A DNA stretch of 36,380 nt from an uncultured Bacteroides sp. (GTDB lineage Bacteria; Bacteroidota; Bacteroidia; Bacteroidales; Bacteroidaceae). The stretch covers positions 1 through 36,380 of the forward strand of contig CAMTOQ010000033.1 of NCBI GenBank assembly GCA_947074205.1, given 5' to 3'. The position numbers were made by a program, and so were the translations under genes. This document shows positions 1-8,492 of this stretch, in pieces; within the stretch, counting starts at the first letter, position 1, and the number at the start of each line of letters is the position of its first letter. The notes beneath the pieces are model-generated. The model worked only from the letters and a program-made list of their open reading frames with translations. It did no database searches and was not told the origin of the DNA.

Positions 1-1061
1 CAGGCATCACAGGACAAGACGGTTCGTTCTTGGCCGAACTTCTTCTAAGTAAAGGTTACGAAGTGCACGGTATCATCCGTCGTTCTTCATCGTTTAACAC
101 AGGTCGTATTGAGCACCTCTATTTCGACGAATGGGTACGCGATATGAAACAGAAACGTACGGTGGAGTTGCACTATGGCGATATGACTGACTCAAGCTCG
201 TTGATTCGTATCATCCAATTGGTGCAACCTGACGAGATCTACAACCTAGCTGCACAAAGCCACGTGAAGGTGAGCTTCGATGTGCCCGAATATACTGCAG
301 ACGCGGATGCTATCGGTACTCTACGTATGCTAGAGGCGGTGCGTATCCTCGGTCTAGAGAAGAAGACACGTATCTACCAAGCATCGACTTCGGAGCTTTA
401 CGGTAAGGTGCAAGAGGTGCCACAACGTGAGACTACTCCTTTCTATCCACGTTCTCCCTACGGTGTGGCGAAGCAATATGGTTTCTGGATTACGAAGAAC
501 TACCGTGAGAGCTACGGTATGTTTGCCGTGAACGGTATCTTGTTTAACCATGAGAGTGAGCGCCGTGGCGAAACTTTTGTGACACGTAAGATTACTTTCG
601 CTGCATCGCGTATTGCGCAAGGTATACAGGATAAGCTTTATCTGGGTAACCTCGATGCTCGTCGTGACTGGGGCTATGCAAAGGACTATGTGGAGTGTAT
701 GTGGCTGATGTTGCAACACGATACACCTGAGGATTTTGTGATTGCTACAGGCGAGATGCACACTGTGCGTGAGTTCTGTACCTTGGCATTTGCGGAAGCA
801 GGCATCAACCTACGTTGGGAAGGTGAAGGTGTGAACGAGAAGGGTATCGATGCGGCTACCGGTAAGGTGCTGGTAGAGGTAGATCCTAAATACTTCCGTC
901 CTGCTGAGGTGGAGCAACTACTAGGCGACCCTACCAAAGCAAGAACTTTGCTAGGCTGGGATCCATGTGCTACTCCTTTCACTGAACTGGTGAAGATTAT
1001 GGTGCGCCACGATATGAAAAAGGTGGAGCGTATGATTAAGACTCACGGCGAAGAGGCATAA
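1..1061 (+). CDS. gmd: GDP-mannose 4,6-dehydratase (5' end outside window)
   Basis: Converts GDP-D-mannose to GDP-4-keto-6-deoxymannose, the first step of cytosolic GDP-L-fucose synthesis. The reading frame is open from the first base, and the Rossmann loop GITGQDG is read from base 3, so the true start lies upstream. A TTG at 30 is internal and not a start. The short-chain dehydrogenase signature is visible: STSELYG, then the YGVAK motif (Tyr-x-x-x-Lys), followed by [15 protein letters not shown], which is typical of this family. About 352 residues are visible, so only a few are missing. Its stop codon overlaps the fcl start by one base (TAATG), implying an operon and coupled translation. 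The function call is very secure. Confidence 0.96.
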   Translation, partial: GITGQDGSFLAELLLSKGYEVHGIIRRSSSFNTGRIEHLYFDEWVRDMKQKRTVELHYGDMTDSSSLIRIIQLVQPDEIYNLAAQSHVKVSFDVPEYTADADAIGTLRMLEAVRILGLEKKTRIYQASTSELYGKVQEVPQRETTPFYPRSPYGVAKQYGFWITKNYRESYGMFAVNGILFNHESERRGETFVTRKITFAASRIAQGIQDKLYLGNLDARRDWGYAKDYVECMWLMLQHDTPEDFVIATGEMHTVREFCTLAFAEAGINLRWEGEGVNEKGIDAATGKVLVEVDPKYFRPAEVEQLLGDPTKARTLLGWDPCATPFTELVKIMVRHDMKKVERMIKTHGEEA

Positions 1062-2131
1062 TGGAAAAGGGAGCTAAAATCTATGTGGCCGGGCACCGCG
1101 GATTGGTGGGTTCGGCCATCTGGAAGAACTTGGAGGCGAAGGGCTACACGAACTTAGTGGGCCGTACGCATGCTGAGCTGGACTTGCAAGATGCAGAGGC
1201 GGTGAAGCAGTTCTTCGACGAAGAGCAACCGGAGTATGTGTTCCTAGCTGCCGCTCATGTGGGGGGCATCATGGCCAACAATATCTACCGTGCCGATTTT
1301 ATCTGCAATAACCTAGCCATTCAGCAGAATGTGATAGGGGAGAGCTATCGCCACGGGGTGAAGAAGTTGCTCTTCTTGGGTAGTACTTGTATCTATCCGC
1401 GTGACGCTCATCAACCCATGGCGGAGACCGAACTACTGACTGGCCCATTGGAGTATACCAACGAGCCGTATGCCATCGCTAAGATTGCGGGCTTGAAGAT
1501 GTGTGAGAGCTACAACTTGCAATATGGTACCAACTATATCGCAGTGATGCCTACTAATCTGTATGGTCCGAATGATAACTTCCACCTGGAGCGTAGCCAT
1601 GTGTTGCCTGCGATGATTCGTAAGATTCACTTGGCGCAATGTCTGCTTAAGGGTGACCTAGCTGCTGTGCGTAAGGATCTGTCGGCACGTCCGGTAGAGG
1701 GTGTGGATGGCGAAGCTACAGAAGAGGCGATCTATGCGATATTGGCGAAGTATGGTATCACGGCCGAAGAAGTGAAGCTGTGGGGTACCGGAAAGCCTAT
1801 GCGTGAGTTCCTATGGAGCGAAGAGATGGCAGATGCCAGTGTGTTTGTGATGGAGCGTGTGGACTTTAAGGATACCTATGCGCCGGATGCGAAAGAGATT
1901 CGTAACTGTCACATTAATATAGGTACAGGTAAAGAGATTACCATTGCCGACTTGGCATCGCTAATCGTGGCCACAGTGGGTTACGAAGGTCGTGTGACTT
2001 TCGACACCACGAAGCCGGATGGCACCATGCGTAAGTTGACCGATCCTTCGAAGCTGCATGGCTTAGGCTGGCACCACAAGGTGGAGATTGATGAAGGTGT
2101 GCGCAGAATGTACGACTGGTATCTTTCGTAA
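1061..2131 (+). CDS. fcl: GDP-L-fucose synthase (epimerase/reductase)
   Basis: Carries out the 3,5-epimerisation and NADPH-dependent reduction that turn the Gmd product into GDP-L-fucose, the donor for fucosylated capsule and glycoproteins in Bacteroides. The 356-residue protein has the nucleotide-binding motif GHRGLVG (residues 11-17), Ser108 and Cys110 in GSTCIYP, and the catalytic pair Tyr137/Lys141 in YAIAK. Residues about 191-236 form a charged insertion between the helix after the LERSH motif and the WGTGKPMREF motif. The E. coli enzyme lacks it, which accounts for most of the extra length over about 320 residues. The start is the ATG that overlaps the gmd stop. Last gene of this operon; a hairpin follows 36 bases after the stop. 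Confidence 0.95.
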   Translation: MEKGAKIYVAGHRGLVGSAIWKNLEAKGYTNLVGRTHAELDLQDAEAVKQFFDEEQPEYVFLAAAHVGGIMANNIYRADFICNNLAIQQNVIGESYRHGVKKLLFLGSTCIYPRDAHQPMAETELLTGPLEYTNEPYAIAKIAGLKMCESYNLQYGTNYIAVMPTNLYGPNDNFHLERSHVLPAMIRKIHLAQCLLKGDLAAVRKDLSARPVEGVDGEATEEAIYAILAKYGITAEEVKLWGTGKPMREFLWSEEMADASVFVMERVDFKDTYAPDAKEIRNCHINIGTGKEITIADLASLIVATVGYEGRVTFDTTKPDGTMRKLTDPSKLHGLGWHHKVEIDEGVRRMYDWYLS

Positions 2132-2166
2132 TTGCACAGTATTTAAATAGCATTTGAACGGTGGTT

Positions 2167-2188
2167 AAACGGTGTTTAATCACCGTTT
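2167..2188 (+). terminator. Probable terminator hairpin after fcl
   Basis: Perfect 8-bp stem AAACGGTG/CACCGTTT with a six-base loop, starting 36 bases after the fcl stop. There is no long T run, only GTTATTG, so it may be a weak terminator or a 3'-end-protecting hairpin. Confidence 0.5.
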
Positions 2189-2231
2189 GTTATTGTAGCG
2201 CATGGAGGGGTTGGAGGGTTCAATTAGATGC

Positions 2232-2265
2232 AAAAAAAAATGGGGCTTTTCACAAAGCTCCATTT
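2232..2265 (-). terminator. Strong rho-independent terminator (minus strand)
   Basis: Read on the minus strand: a 12-bp stem (2265-2254 with 2249-2238, one G-U pair), a four-base loop, and T residues through 2232. Read on the plus strand the stem is preceded by A9 and followed by only a short T run, so the orientation is minus. Confidence 0.75.
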
Positions 2266-2322
2266 CTCAGTTTTCAATAGGTATTAGTTTTTTTTAAGGT
2301 AAAAAGATTGTTTTCAGGATAA
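2232..2322 (-). ncRNA. Candidate small RNA (about 91 nt)
   Basis: Inferred from an orphan promoter and terminator on the minus strand. The -7-like TATATTTG (2335 to 2328) predicts a start near 2322. A 12-bp hairpin with nine T residues after it ends the transcript near 2232. No open frame of useful size lies between: the ATG at the predicted 5' end meets TGA after three codons. The layout, an unstructured AU-rich 5' half of about 55 nt plus a terminator hairpin, is common in small regulatory RNAs. I do not recognise a family. Expression is unproven. Confidence 0.4.
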
Positions 2323-2327
2323 CATTG

Positions 2328-2360
2328 CAAATATAGCGGGTTTTAGCGTTATTCGCCAAA
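2328..2360 (-). promoter_or_regulatory. Orphan Bacteroides-type promoter (minus strand)
   Basis: On the minus strand TTTG (2360-2357) is followed after 21 bases by TATATTTG (2335-2328), a full match to TAnnTTTG. No protein gene lies downstream before the terminator at 2265-2232. Confidence 0.5.
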
Positions 2361-2501
2361 TTATTCGATATGTCATATAACATATTTTTGAACAATATTT
2401 GGAAATATTATTAGTTGGCGGTTTGGCGGTTAATCCCCCTTTTGCACTGCAAAGATAAAGTATCTTTTTGTATAAATAACTGTATAGTTATAAGGAAGTT
2501 G

Positions 2502-2528
2502 CCTGCCCTAAACATGTTATAGGGCAGG
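2502..2528 (-). terminator. Probable terminator of the DUF3784 gene
   Basis: Perfect 9-bp stem CCTGCCCTA/TAGGGCAGG with a nine-base loop, 25 bases past the stop of the minus-strand gene. The following T run is weak. Confidence 0.5.
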
Positions 2529-2553
2529 TTGTAGAAATAAAGAGGTAGAGTGT

Positions 2554-3273
2554 TTATTCTGTTGCGGGAATGATGGTGGCAAGTTCGTTGAAGAGTGCAA
2601 ATGTATCGACTGGGCGTGTGGTATTGAAGAATATTTCTTTACCATTTTGCTCGGTGAGCACGATATATGGGCTTTCGTTGGAAGCTAGATACATGATGCA
2701 ACTAGAGCCATTGGCTAGGCTAAAGCGACCTTTGTTGATGCCGCCTACGGATAGGCCATTGAGTCGTCGGGATATTTCGGGGAGGGTATAGCTAATGCGA
2801 ATGTTGCTGAAGCTCTCGACCGGTTTTGATGTGCCAAACATCCCGGTGAAAACGATTTCGCCCTGTTTGACTCTGACTTGAGCAGGCAGTATGGCATAGA
2901 GCATGAAGAAACCTACCAATATAATAGCGAAGATGCTTATGCTGACCACATATTTGCGGCTGCGTTTGCTGGGGTTGTGATCGAACTTGTTGGCCTTTAC
3001 GATGAGAAAAGGAATGTAGGCTAAGGGGAGGAGTAGGGAGAGGCCCGCCCAGTCTGCATGACCTAGCCCTAGGCATATATAGAAAGCCAAGAGGGAGACG
3101 ATGCCCATACCCACAAAGCTAAAGCACATAAAGCTAGATAGTCCTTTGATATCGATAAACTTCCTCTCTTCTACGGAAAGGGTGCCATAGCCGGCAATCA
3201 ACTTAGGGAAACGTTTCATCAATACTCCCAAAGCAATTAATATGCATGTTGTAGTTAGTACAGTCGTTGTCAT
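2554..3273 (-). CDS. DUF3784-like membrane protein with possible C-terminal PH-like domain
   Basis: 239 residues. The N-terminus begins with a hydrophobic helix (about residues 3-19). It is followed by the AGYGTLSVEERKFIDIKGL stretch characteristic of the DUF3784 family, then two closely spaced membrane segments (about 48-70 and 76-93) and another near 108-130. The last 105 residues have no membrane segment. They alternate beta-like stretches (GEIVFTGMFG, ESFSNIRISYTL, CIMYLASNESPYIVLTEQNGKEIFF), resembling small bacterial PH-like domains. The active role is unknown; related proteins are common and uncharacterised in Bacteroidales. The gene stands alone, divergent from rpsP. I found no good match to the Bacteroides promoter upstream. 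Family assignment is moderate, function unassigned. Confidence 0.75.
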   Translation of the reverse strand: MTTTVLTTTCILIALGVLMKRFPKLIAGYGTLSVEERKFIDIKGLSSFMCFSFVGMGIVSLLAFYICLGLGHADWAGLSLLLPLAYIPFLIVKANKFDHNPSKRSRKYVVSISIFAIILVGFFMLYAILPAQVRVKQGEIVFTGMFGTSKPVESFSNIRISYTLPEISRRLNGLSVGGINKGRFSLANGSSCIMYLASNESPYIVLTEQNGKEIFFNTTRPVDTFALFNELATIIPATE

Positions 3274-3545
3274 CTTTGTAGATTTATTGTTTTCCTATTA
3301 TTCTTTTCGAAAGATAAGTATTAATTTGCAAGTACGTTGATACAAAATCAATAAAAATAGAATTGATAGATAGAATTTTAACACCATTGTTTTGGGATTG
3401 TTCATTTGTAGACACAATTCGTATCCTTAAATATGCATTTCGTACACGGTGCTCCTTTATTAATAGATCAATGTAGACGAATGCTATTTGAGGGGACGTA
3501 ATCTGCTTATAATTAAGCTAATTTGTGAATAAAATGCGGCATTTG

Positions 3546-3577
3546 TTTGTCTGACTTATCAAGTTGTATTATCTTTG
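3546..3577 (+). promoter_or_regulatory. rpsP promoter
   Basis: TTTG (3546-3549), 20 bases, then TATCTTTG (3570-3577), an exact match to TAnnTTTG. The predicted start near 3582 gives a leader of about 54 bases. Confidence 0.8.
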
Positions 3578-3581
3578 CGAC

Positions 3582-3600
3582 GCTATTACGAGATAATAGC
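3582..3600 (+). promoter_or_regulatory. Leader stem-loop at the 5' end of the rpsP transcript
   Basis: Inverted repeat GCTATTA (3582-3588) / TAATAGC (3594-3600) with a five-base loop, starting at about the predicted +1. It could protect the 5' end or act in regulation. No known ribosomal-protein leader family is recognised. Confidence 0.5.
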
Positions 3601-3635
3601 ATAATTCAAATCATTATTTAAAACATTTATTTAAA

Positions 3636-4172
3636 ATGGCAACTAAAATTAGATTGCAAAGACATGGACGCAAAAGCTATGCGTTCTATTCAATTGTAAT
3701 TGCAGACAGCAGAGCACCACGTGATGGTAAATTTACAGAGAAGATCGGTACTTACAACCCTAATACTGATCCTGCTACAGTAGATTTGAATTTCGAACGC
3801 GCTTTGAAATGGGTTTTGTCAGGTGCACAACCTACAGACACAGTTCGCAACATTCTTTCAAACGAAGGTGTTTATATGATGAAACATCTTTTGGGTGGTG
3901 TGAAAAAAGGTGCTTTCGGTCAAGCTGAAGCTGAAGCTAAATTCGAAGCTTGGAAAAACAACAAGCAAACAGGTTTGGCTGCTTTGAAAGCAAAACAAGA
4001 AGAAGAAAAGAAAGCGAAAGCTAAAGAAGCGTTGGACGCTGAGAAAAAAGTAAATGAAGCAAAAGCAAAAGCAGTAGCTGAGAAGAAGGCTGCTGAACTA
4101 GCTGCTCAGGCAGCTGCTGAAGCTCCAGCTACTGAAGAAGAAGCTCCAGCTGCTGAGGCGGCAGCAGAGTAA
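3636..4172 (+). CDS. rpsP: 30S ribosomal protein S16 with long C-terminal tail
   Basis: Structural protein of the small ribosomal subunit. Residues 1 to about 80 are the standard S16 fold (starts [13 protein letters not shown], with [23 protein letters not shown] and the [10 protein letters not shown] helix). From about residue 95 the protein continues for some 80 residues of Lys/Glu/Ala-rich sequence, predicted as a long charged helix, ending in an Ala/Glu/Pro-rich tail. Bacterial S16 is usually 80-90 residues; extended forms are typical of Bacteroidetes. The gene is monocistronic here: its own promoter is upstream and a T-run terminator follows. It is not with rimM-trmD-rplS as in E. coli. 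Confidence 0.95.
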   Translation: MATKIRLQRHGRKSYAFYSIVIADSRAPRDGKFTEKIGTYNPNTDPATVDLNFERALKWVLSGAQPTDTVRNILSNEGVYMMKHLLGGVKKGAFGQAEAEAKFEAWKNNKQTGLAALKAKQEEEKKAKAKEALDAEKKVNEAKAKAVAEKKAAELAAQAAAEAPATEEEAPAAEAAAE

Positions 4173-4208
4173 TCTGCACTGCTCCTCTTAGTGGATTAAA
4201 ACAGAATG

Positions 4209-4246
4209 CTCCCCTTTGACTTAGGTCATTGGGGAGTTATTTTTTT
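4209..4246 (+). terminator. rpsP terminator
   Basis: Stem CTCCCC/GGGGAG plus an inner TGAC/GTCA pairing, followed by TTATTTTTTT. It lies 37 bases after the rpsP stop. Confidence 0.85.
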
Positions 4247-4466
4247 ATCCGGGTGTATCAAATATTTCTGCTTTTTTGTAGTTTTGACTCTGAAAGGGTT
4301 CAAAATGTGGAGGAGTTATCGATTCTAAACGTTTGCTGTTGACTTTTTAGATTTTTTTAGTTGTAATGGTTAATTATATCATGTATATTTGACACCACGT
4401 ATAACAGTTTTTGTTATTCTATAGATAGATATTTTGTAAATATAAACAATAAATAGTTCTTGATTT

Positions 4467-5462
4467 ATGGCTGATACAATAGACATTCGCGAATTGAACG
4501 AACGTATTGAGAAACAAAGTGCATTTGTTACCAACTTGATGACAGGTATGGACCAAATTATCGTTGGTCAGAAACACCTAGTGGAATCGTTATTAATTGG
4601 ATTGCTTTCGGATGGGCACGTGTTGCTCGAAGGTGTTCCGGGGTTGGCTAAGACCTTAGCAATTAAAACTCTTGCTTCACTTATCGATGCTAAGTATAGT
4701 CGTATTCAGTTTACGCCTGACTTGCTACCTGCCGACGTACTTGGTACTATGGTTTATAGCCAAAAAGATGAGTCGTTTCATATTAAAAAAGGACCGGTGT
4801 TTGCTAACTTTGTGTTGGCCGACGAAATAAACCGTGCCCCTGCTAAGGTGCAGAGTGCCTTGCTGGAAGCGATGCAGGAAAGACAAGTGACTATCGGTAA
4901 AGAGACGTTCCACTTGCCCGAGCCTTTCTTGGTGCTGGCTACGCAAAACCCTATTGAGCAAGAAGGTACTTACCCATTGCCCGAAGCACAGGTTGACCGT
5001 TTTATGTTGAAGGTGGTTATTAAATACCCAAAACCCGAAGAGGAAAAGTTGATTATCCGTCAAAATATATCGGGTGAGAAATTCAATGTGAAACCTATCT
5101 TGAAAGCTGATGAGATTTTGGAAGCTCGTAAGGTGGTGAGACAAGTTTACCTGGATGAAAAGATTGAACGCTACATTGTAGATATCGTTTTCGCTACTCG
5201 TTTCCCTGAGAAGTATGACTTGAAAGAGCTACAAGATTTGATTGAGTTTGGTGGTTCGCCACGTGCTTCTATCAATCTTGCCCTAGCCGCACGTACTTAT
5301 GCATTTATCAAACGCCGTGGCTATGTGGTGCCCGAAGATGTTCGTGCAGTAGCACATGACGTGCTTCGCCATCGTATCGGCTTGAGCTATGAGGCTGAAG
5401 CTAGCAATATCACTTCGGATGAGATCATCAGCAAGATTTTGAATAAGGTTGAAGTGCCCTAA
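4467..5462 (+). CDS. moxR: MoxR-type AAA+ ATPase of the bat operon
   Basis: 331-residue AAA+ ATPase of the MoxR group, whose members act as chaperone-like partners of von Willebrand factor A (VWA) proteins encoded beside them. Walker A is GVPGLAKT (residues 56-63) and Walker B ends in Asp119-Glu120 (FVLADEINR). The sensor region LATQNPIEQEGTYPLPEAQVDRF is characteristic of MoxR. The protein has no signal peptide or membrane segment, so it should be cytosolic. First gene of an eight-gene run in the same direction, with a 54-base gap to the DUF58 gene. A 294-base upstream gap contains the rpsP terminator but no convincing TAnnTTTG promoter for this operon. Function by family; the client in Bacteroides is inferred to be the VWA proteins BatA/BatB. 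Confidence 0.93.
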   Translation: MADTIDIRELNERIEKQSAFVTNLMTGMDQIIVGQKHLVESLLIGLLSDGHVLLEGVPGLAKTLAIKTLASLIDAKYSRIQFTPDLLPADVLGTMVYSQKDESFHIKKGPVFANFVLADEINRAPAKVQSALLEAMQERQVTIGKETFHLPEPFLVLATQNPIEQEGTYPLPEAQVDRFMLKVVIKYPKPEEEKLIIRQNISGEKFNVKPILKADEILEARKVVRQVYLDEKIERYIVDIVFATRFPEKYDLKELQDLIEFGGSPRASINLALAARTYAFIKRRGYVVPEDVRAVAHDVLRHRIGLSYEAEASNITSDEIISKILNKVEVP

Positions 5463-5516
5463 TCTTCTATTTAGCGCTTATTCTTATTTTCTTTCAATCA
5501 TGCTTAACATCTACAA

Positions 5517-6386
5517 ATGGAAACAAGTGAAATATTAAAGAAAGTGCGTCGCATTGAGATTAAGACGCGCGGACTATCCAATAATATATTTGCAGGCCAA
5601 TATCACTCTGCCTTCAAAGGACGCGGGATGGCTTTCTCGGAGGTGCGCGAGTATCAGTTTGGTGACGATATTCGTGATATCGACTGGAATGTGACGGCTC
5701 GCTTCAGTAAACCTTATATTAAGGTATTCGAAGAAGAACGTGAATTGACAATGATGTTGTTGGTAGATGTCTCCGGGAGTTTGGAGTTTGGTACGGTGAA
5801 GCAACTGAAACGCGATATGGTAGCCGAAATTGCTGCAACTCTTGCCTTTTCGGCTATGCAAAACAACGATAAGATTGGGGTGATTTTCTTCTCCGATCGT
5901 ATCGAGAAGTTTATCCCACCTAAAAAAGGACGTAAGCATATTCTTTGCATCATACGTGAATTGATCGACTTTAGACCGCAAAGTAAAAAGACCAATATAC
6001 GCACGGCTCTGGAGTACTTGACCAATGTGATGAAAAGACGTTGCACGGCCTTTGTATTGTCCGACTTCATTGATAACGATAACTACCGCAATGCTATGAC
6101 CATTGCCAACCGCAAACATGACGTGGTGGCAGTGCAGGTGTATGACAGGCGTGTTGCCGAATTGCCCTCTGTGGGCTTGATGAAGGTGAAAGATGCGGAG
6201 ACGGACACGGAACAGTGGATCGACACTTCTTCGGCAGCTGTTCGCAACGCTCACTACAGGTGGTGGATGGATAAACAGGCTGCATTGAGCGATCTTTTTA
6301 AGAAGAGCAATGTAGACTCTGTGTCGGTGCGCACTGACCAAGATTATGTAAAAGCTTTGTTGAATCTCTTTGCAAAACGCAATTGA
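5517..6386 (+). CDS. DUF58 (VWA-like) protein of the bat operon
   Basis: 289-residue soluble protein. The DUF58 hallmark GRGMAFSEVREYQFGDDIRDIDWN lies at residues 35-58. It is followed by a VWA-like fold with an intact metal-ion-dependent adhesion site start (Asp84-x-Ser86-Gly-Ser88 in LLVDVSGSLE) and FVLSDFID later on. DUF58 proteins regularly sit directly after MoxR ATPases and before BatA/BatB, and are thought to work with them in envelope stress tolerance; the mechanism is not established. The stop codon (6384-6386) overlaps or nearly abuts the next gene, supporting one transcript. Confidence 0.9.
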   Translation: METSEILKKVRRIEIKTRGLSNNIFAGQYHSAFKGRGMAFSEVREYQFGDDIRDIDWNVTARFSKPYIKVFEEERELTMMLLVDVSGSLEFGTVKQLKRDMVAEIAATLAFSAMQNNDKIGVIFFSDRIEKFIPPKKGRKHILCIIRELIDFRPQSKKTNIRTALEYLTNVMKRRCTAFVLSDFIDNDNYRNAMTIANRKHDVVAVQVYDRRVAELPSVGLMKVKDAETDTEQWIDTSSAAVRNAHYRWWMDKQAALSDLFKKSNVDSVSVRTDQDYVKALLNLFAKRN

Positions 6387-6400
6387 TGTGTAGTAATAAT

Positions 6401-7474
6401 ATGAAAAAAATATCTTTCTTATTCCTCTCATTTTTAGTCTGGTTCACCTCTAGTAGGGCCCAGTCGGTGACGGTTGATGCTACCATAGATTCGCTGCAAA
6501 TCATGATTGGTGAACAGACGGGAATCAATCTTCAGGTGTCTGCAGATGCCAATCAGCGGGTGTTTTTCCCTGTTTATAAAGATACGCTGATTAGAGGCGT
6601 TGAGATTATAGATGTGGCGAAACCCGACACGCAATATCTGAATGATAGAAAACGAATGCTGATTACGCAAACCTATACGGTGACTTCGTTTGACTCGGCG
6701 CTCTACTACTTGCCTCCTATGCAGGTGGAGGTGGACAATCAGAAGTACTCCTCTAACCCTTTGGCGTTGAAAGTTTACTCCTATTCGGTGCCCTTGGACT
6801 CGCTTAATCCGGATCATTTCTTTGGGCAGAAAGAGAATATGAAGCCCGGTTTTTTCTGGAAAGATTGGATAGCTTTGATTATCTGTGCTTTCTTAGTGGT
6901 GCCTATTCTATTGCTGCTGATTTATCTAGTGAAACGTGTCAACGACAACAAACCTATCATTCGTAAGGTGAAGGTGGAACCTAAACTTCCTCCACATCAA
7001 GCTGCTTTGAGTGCTATAGAGCGCATCAAAGGGGAGAAGATTTGGAAGTCGGGCGATCAAAAAGAGTATTACACGCAGCTTACTGATGTGATTCGTACCT
7101 ACATACGCGACCGTTTCGGTTTCAATGCTTTGGAGATGACTTCCGGGGAAATTCTGGAACACTTGCAGAAGGAGACGGATAAAGAGGCGTTGAAAGACTT
7201 GAAGGATCTGCTTCTGACAGCCGACCTTGTGAAGTTTGCGAAACACAATCCGATGATGAATGAGAATGATGCTAACCTGGTTAGCGCCATCGACTTTATC
7301 GCAGAGACTAAGAATGAGCAACAAGAAGATGAGGGCCCAAAAGAGATTACTATCGTGGAGAAACGCCCATTGGCTGTTAAGGTATCTTTGATTGCGGGTG
7401 CTGTGGCTGTGGCTGCCGGATTGATCTTCTCGGTGGTTTATATCTGTATTCAGCTCTATCAACTATTTGCGTAA
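6401..7474 (+). CDS. BatD-like/DUF4381-like membrane protein of the bat operon
   Basis: 357 residues from the ATG at 6401, chosen because it opens a clean signal peptide (MKKISFLFLSFLVWFTSSRA). An in-frame ATG at 6386 and a TTG at 6383 would add non-signal-like residues. The exported part (about 22-150) is beta-rich, a membrane segment follows (about 154-176), then a cytosolic helical domain. In that domain the elements YYTQLTDVIRTYIRDRFG, SGEILEHL and LLTADLVKFAKHNP resemble the C-terminal domain of BatD (see the batD entry). A last hydrophobic helix (about 330-355) ends the protein. It sits between the DUF58 and batA genes, as in other Bacteroidetes bat operons. The precise role is unknown. 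Confidence 0.8.
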   Translation: MKKISFLFLSFLVWFTSSRAQSVTVDATIDSLQIMIGEQTGINLQVSADANQRVFFPVYKDTLIRGVEIIDVAKPDTQYLNDRKRMLITQTYTVTSFDSALYYLPPMQVEVDNQKYSSNPLALKVYSYSVPLDSLNPDHFFGQKENMKPGFFWKDWIALIICAFLVVPILLLLIYLVKRVNDNKPIIRKVKVEPKLPPHQAALSAIERIKGEKIWKSGDQKEYYTQLTDVIRTYIRDRFGFNALEMTSGEILEHLQKETDKEALKDLKDLLLTADLVKFAKHNPMMNENDANLVSAIDFIAETKNEQQEDEGPKEITIVEKRPLAVKVSLIAGAVAVAAGLIFSVVYICIQLYQLFA

Positions 7475-7492
7475 CACTTAAAATAGATTAGA

Positions 7493-8476
7493 ATGGTTTT
7501 TGCCAATTTTGCATATTTATTCCTATTGATACTGCTTATACCGTATATAATATGGTATATCTTGAAATGGCGGAATAGCCAAGCAACACTACAGGTGTCT
7601 GATGCTAGCATATATGCCAACGCTCCAAAAAGTTATAAGAACTATTTGTTGCATCTCCCTTTTATACTTCGCATTATTGCCTTGACATTTCTGATTATTG
7701 TCTTGGCTCGCCCGCAGTCTACCGACCGCTGGCAGAACAGTGAGATTGAGGGGATAGACATTATGATGGCTGTCGACGTGTCGACAAGTATGCTTGCCGA
7801 GGACTTGAAGCCTAACCGCCTAGAAGCGGCCAAAGATGTGGCTGCATCGTTTATTAATGGTCGCCCTAACGACAACATTGGTATCACACTGTTTGCCGGG
7901 GAGAGCTTTACGCAATGTCCGCTAACCGTTGATCATGGGGTGCTACTCAACCTTATCAATAATATAGCTACAGGGGCTATCCAAGATGGTACCGCTGTGG
8001 GTATGGGTATTGCCAATGCTGTGACTCGCCTGAAAGATAGTAAGGCTAAATCGAAAGTCATCATCTTGCTTACCGATGGTACTAATAATATGGGGGATAT
8101 CTCTCCTCTCACGGCTGCCGAGATTGCGAAGAGCTTCGGTATACGTGTCTATACTATCGGTGTGGGTACTAACGGCACGGCTCCTTATCCTTATCCGGTG
8201 GGTAATACGATTCAGTATATCAATGTGCCGGTAGAGATTGATGAGAATACATTGACTCAGATTGCTAAGACTACTGACGGTAACTATTTTCGTGCAACCA
8301 GCAACTCTAAGCTAAAAGAGGTGTACGAGCAGATTGATAAGTTAGAAAGAACCAAGCTGAATGTGAAGGAGTATAGCACGAGACATGAAGAGTACCGATG
8401 GTTTGCTATCATTGCGCTACTTTGCCTCTTGCTAGAAGTGTTGCTTCGTAATACGGTATTGAAAAAACTACCTTAA
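7493..8476 (+). CDS. batA: Aerotolerance protein BatA (VWA domain)
   Basis: 327-residue inner-membrane protein with two N-terminal membrane helices (about 5-24 and 55-72), a VWA domain, and a C-terminal helix (about 303-321). The metal-binding motif is Asp95-x-Ser97-x-Ser99 (AVDVSTSM), followed by the Thr-containing loop near QDGTAVGMG and the DGTNNMGD segment. The ARPQ motif after the second helix is shared with BatB. It belongs to the bat locus, known in Bacteroides fragilis for aerotolerance; the molecular role is unresolved. It starts 18 bases after the preceding stop and ends 16 bases before batB, which is a paralogue with the same architecture. Confidence 0.92.
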   Translation: MVFANFAYLFLLILLIPYIIWYILKWRNSQATLQVSDASIYANAPKSYKNYLLHLPFILRIIALTFLIIVLARPQSTDRWQNSEIEGIDIMMAVDVSTSMLAEDLKPNRLEAAKDVAASFINGRPNDNIGITLFAGESFTQCPLTVDHGVLLNLINNIATGAIQDGTAVGMGIANAVTRLKDSKAKSKVIILLTDGTNNMGDISPLTAAEIAKSFGIRVYTIGVGTNGTAPYPYPVGNTIQYINVPVEIDENTLTQIAKTTDGNYFRATSNSKLKEVYEQIDKLERTKLNVKEYSTRHEEYRWFAIIALLCLLLEVLLRNTVLKKLP

Positions 8477-8492
8477 AAAATTAAGATGACTT

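Larger units (their letters stand above)
2132..2553. other. Intergenic region between convergent fcl and DUF3784 gene
   Basis: 422 bases without a convincing protein gene. It holds a hairpin just after fcl (2167-2188), a minus-strand promoter-like element (2328-2360) paired with a strong minus-strand terminator (2232-2265), a second minus-strand TATCTTTG -7-like site (2450-2457) without a clear -33 partner, and a hairpin just after the DUF3784 gene (2502-2528). The direct repeat GGCGGTTTGGCGGTT lies at about 2417-2431. Confidence 0.7.
3274..3635. other. Intergenic region between DUF3784 gene and rpsP
   Basis: 362 AT-rich bases between divergent genes. It contains the rpsP promoter (3546-3577) and a hairpin at the start of its leader (3582-3600). 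Bases 3300-3540 show no gene, no strong repeat and no hairpin that I could support. Confidence 0.7.

Noticed and set aside
30..32. TTG as start of gmd
   Set aside because: The frame is open upstream and encodes the Rossmann motif GITGQDG before it; the gene begins outside the window.
4247..4466. Promoter for the bat operon
   Set aside because: Several TTTG and TATTTTG-like strings occur, but none gives TAnnTTTG with 19-21 base spacing, so I did not call one.
6383..6388. TTG 6383 or ATG 6386 as start of the third bat gene
   Set aside because: The ATG at 6401 gives a proper signal peptide; the upstream residues do not fit one.
5574..6431. 285-codon minus-strand open frame opposite the DUF58 gene
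   Set aside because: The plus-strand frame carries clear DUF58/VWA motifs; the minus frame has none.
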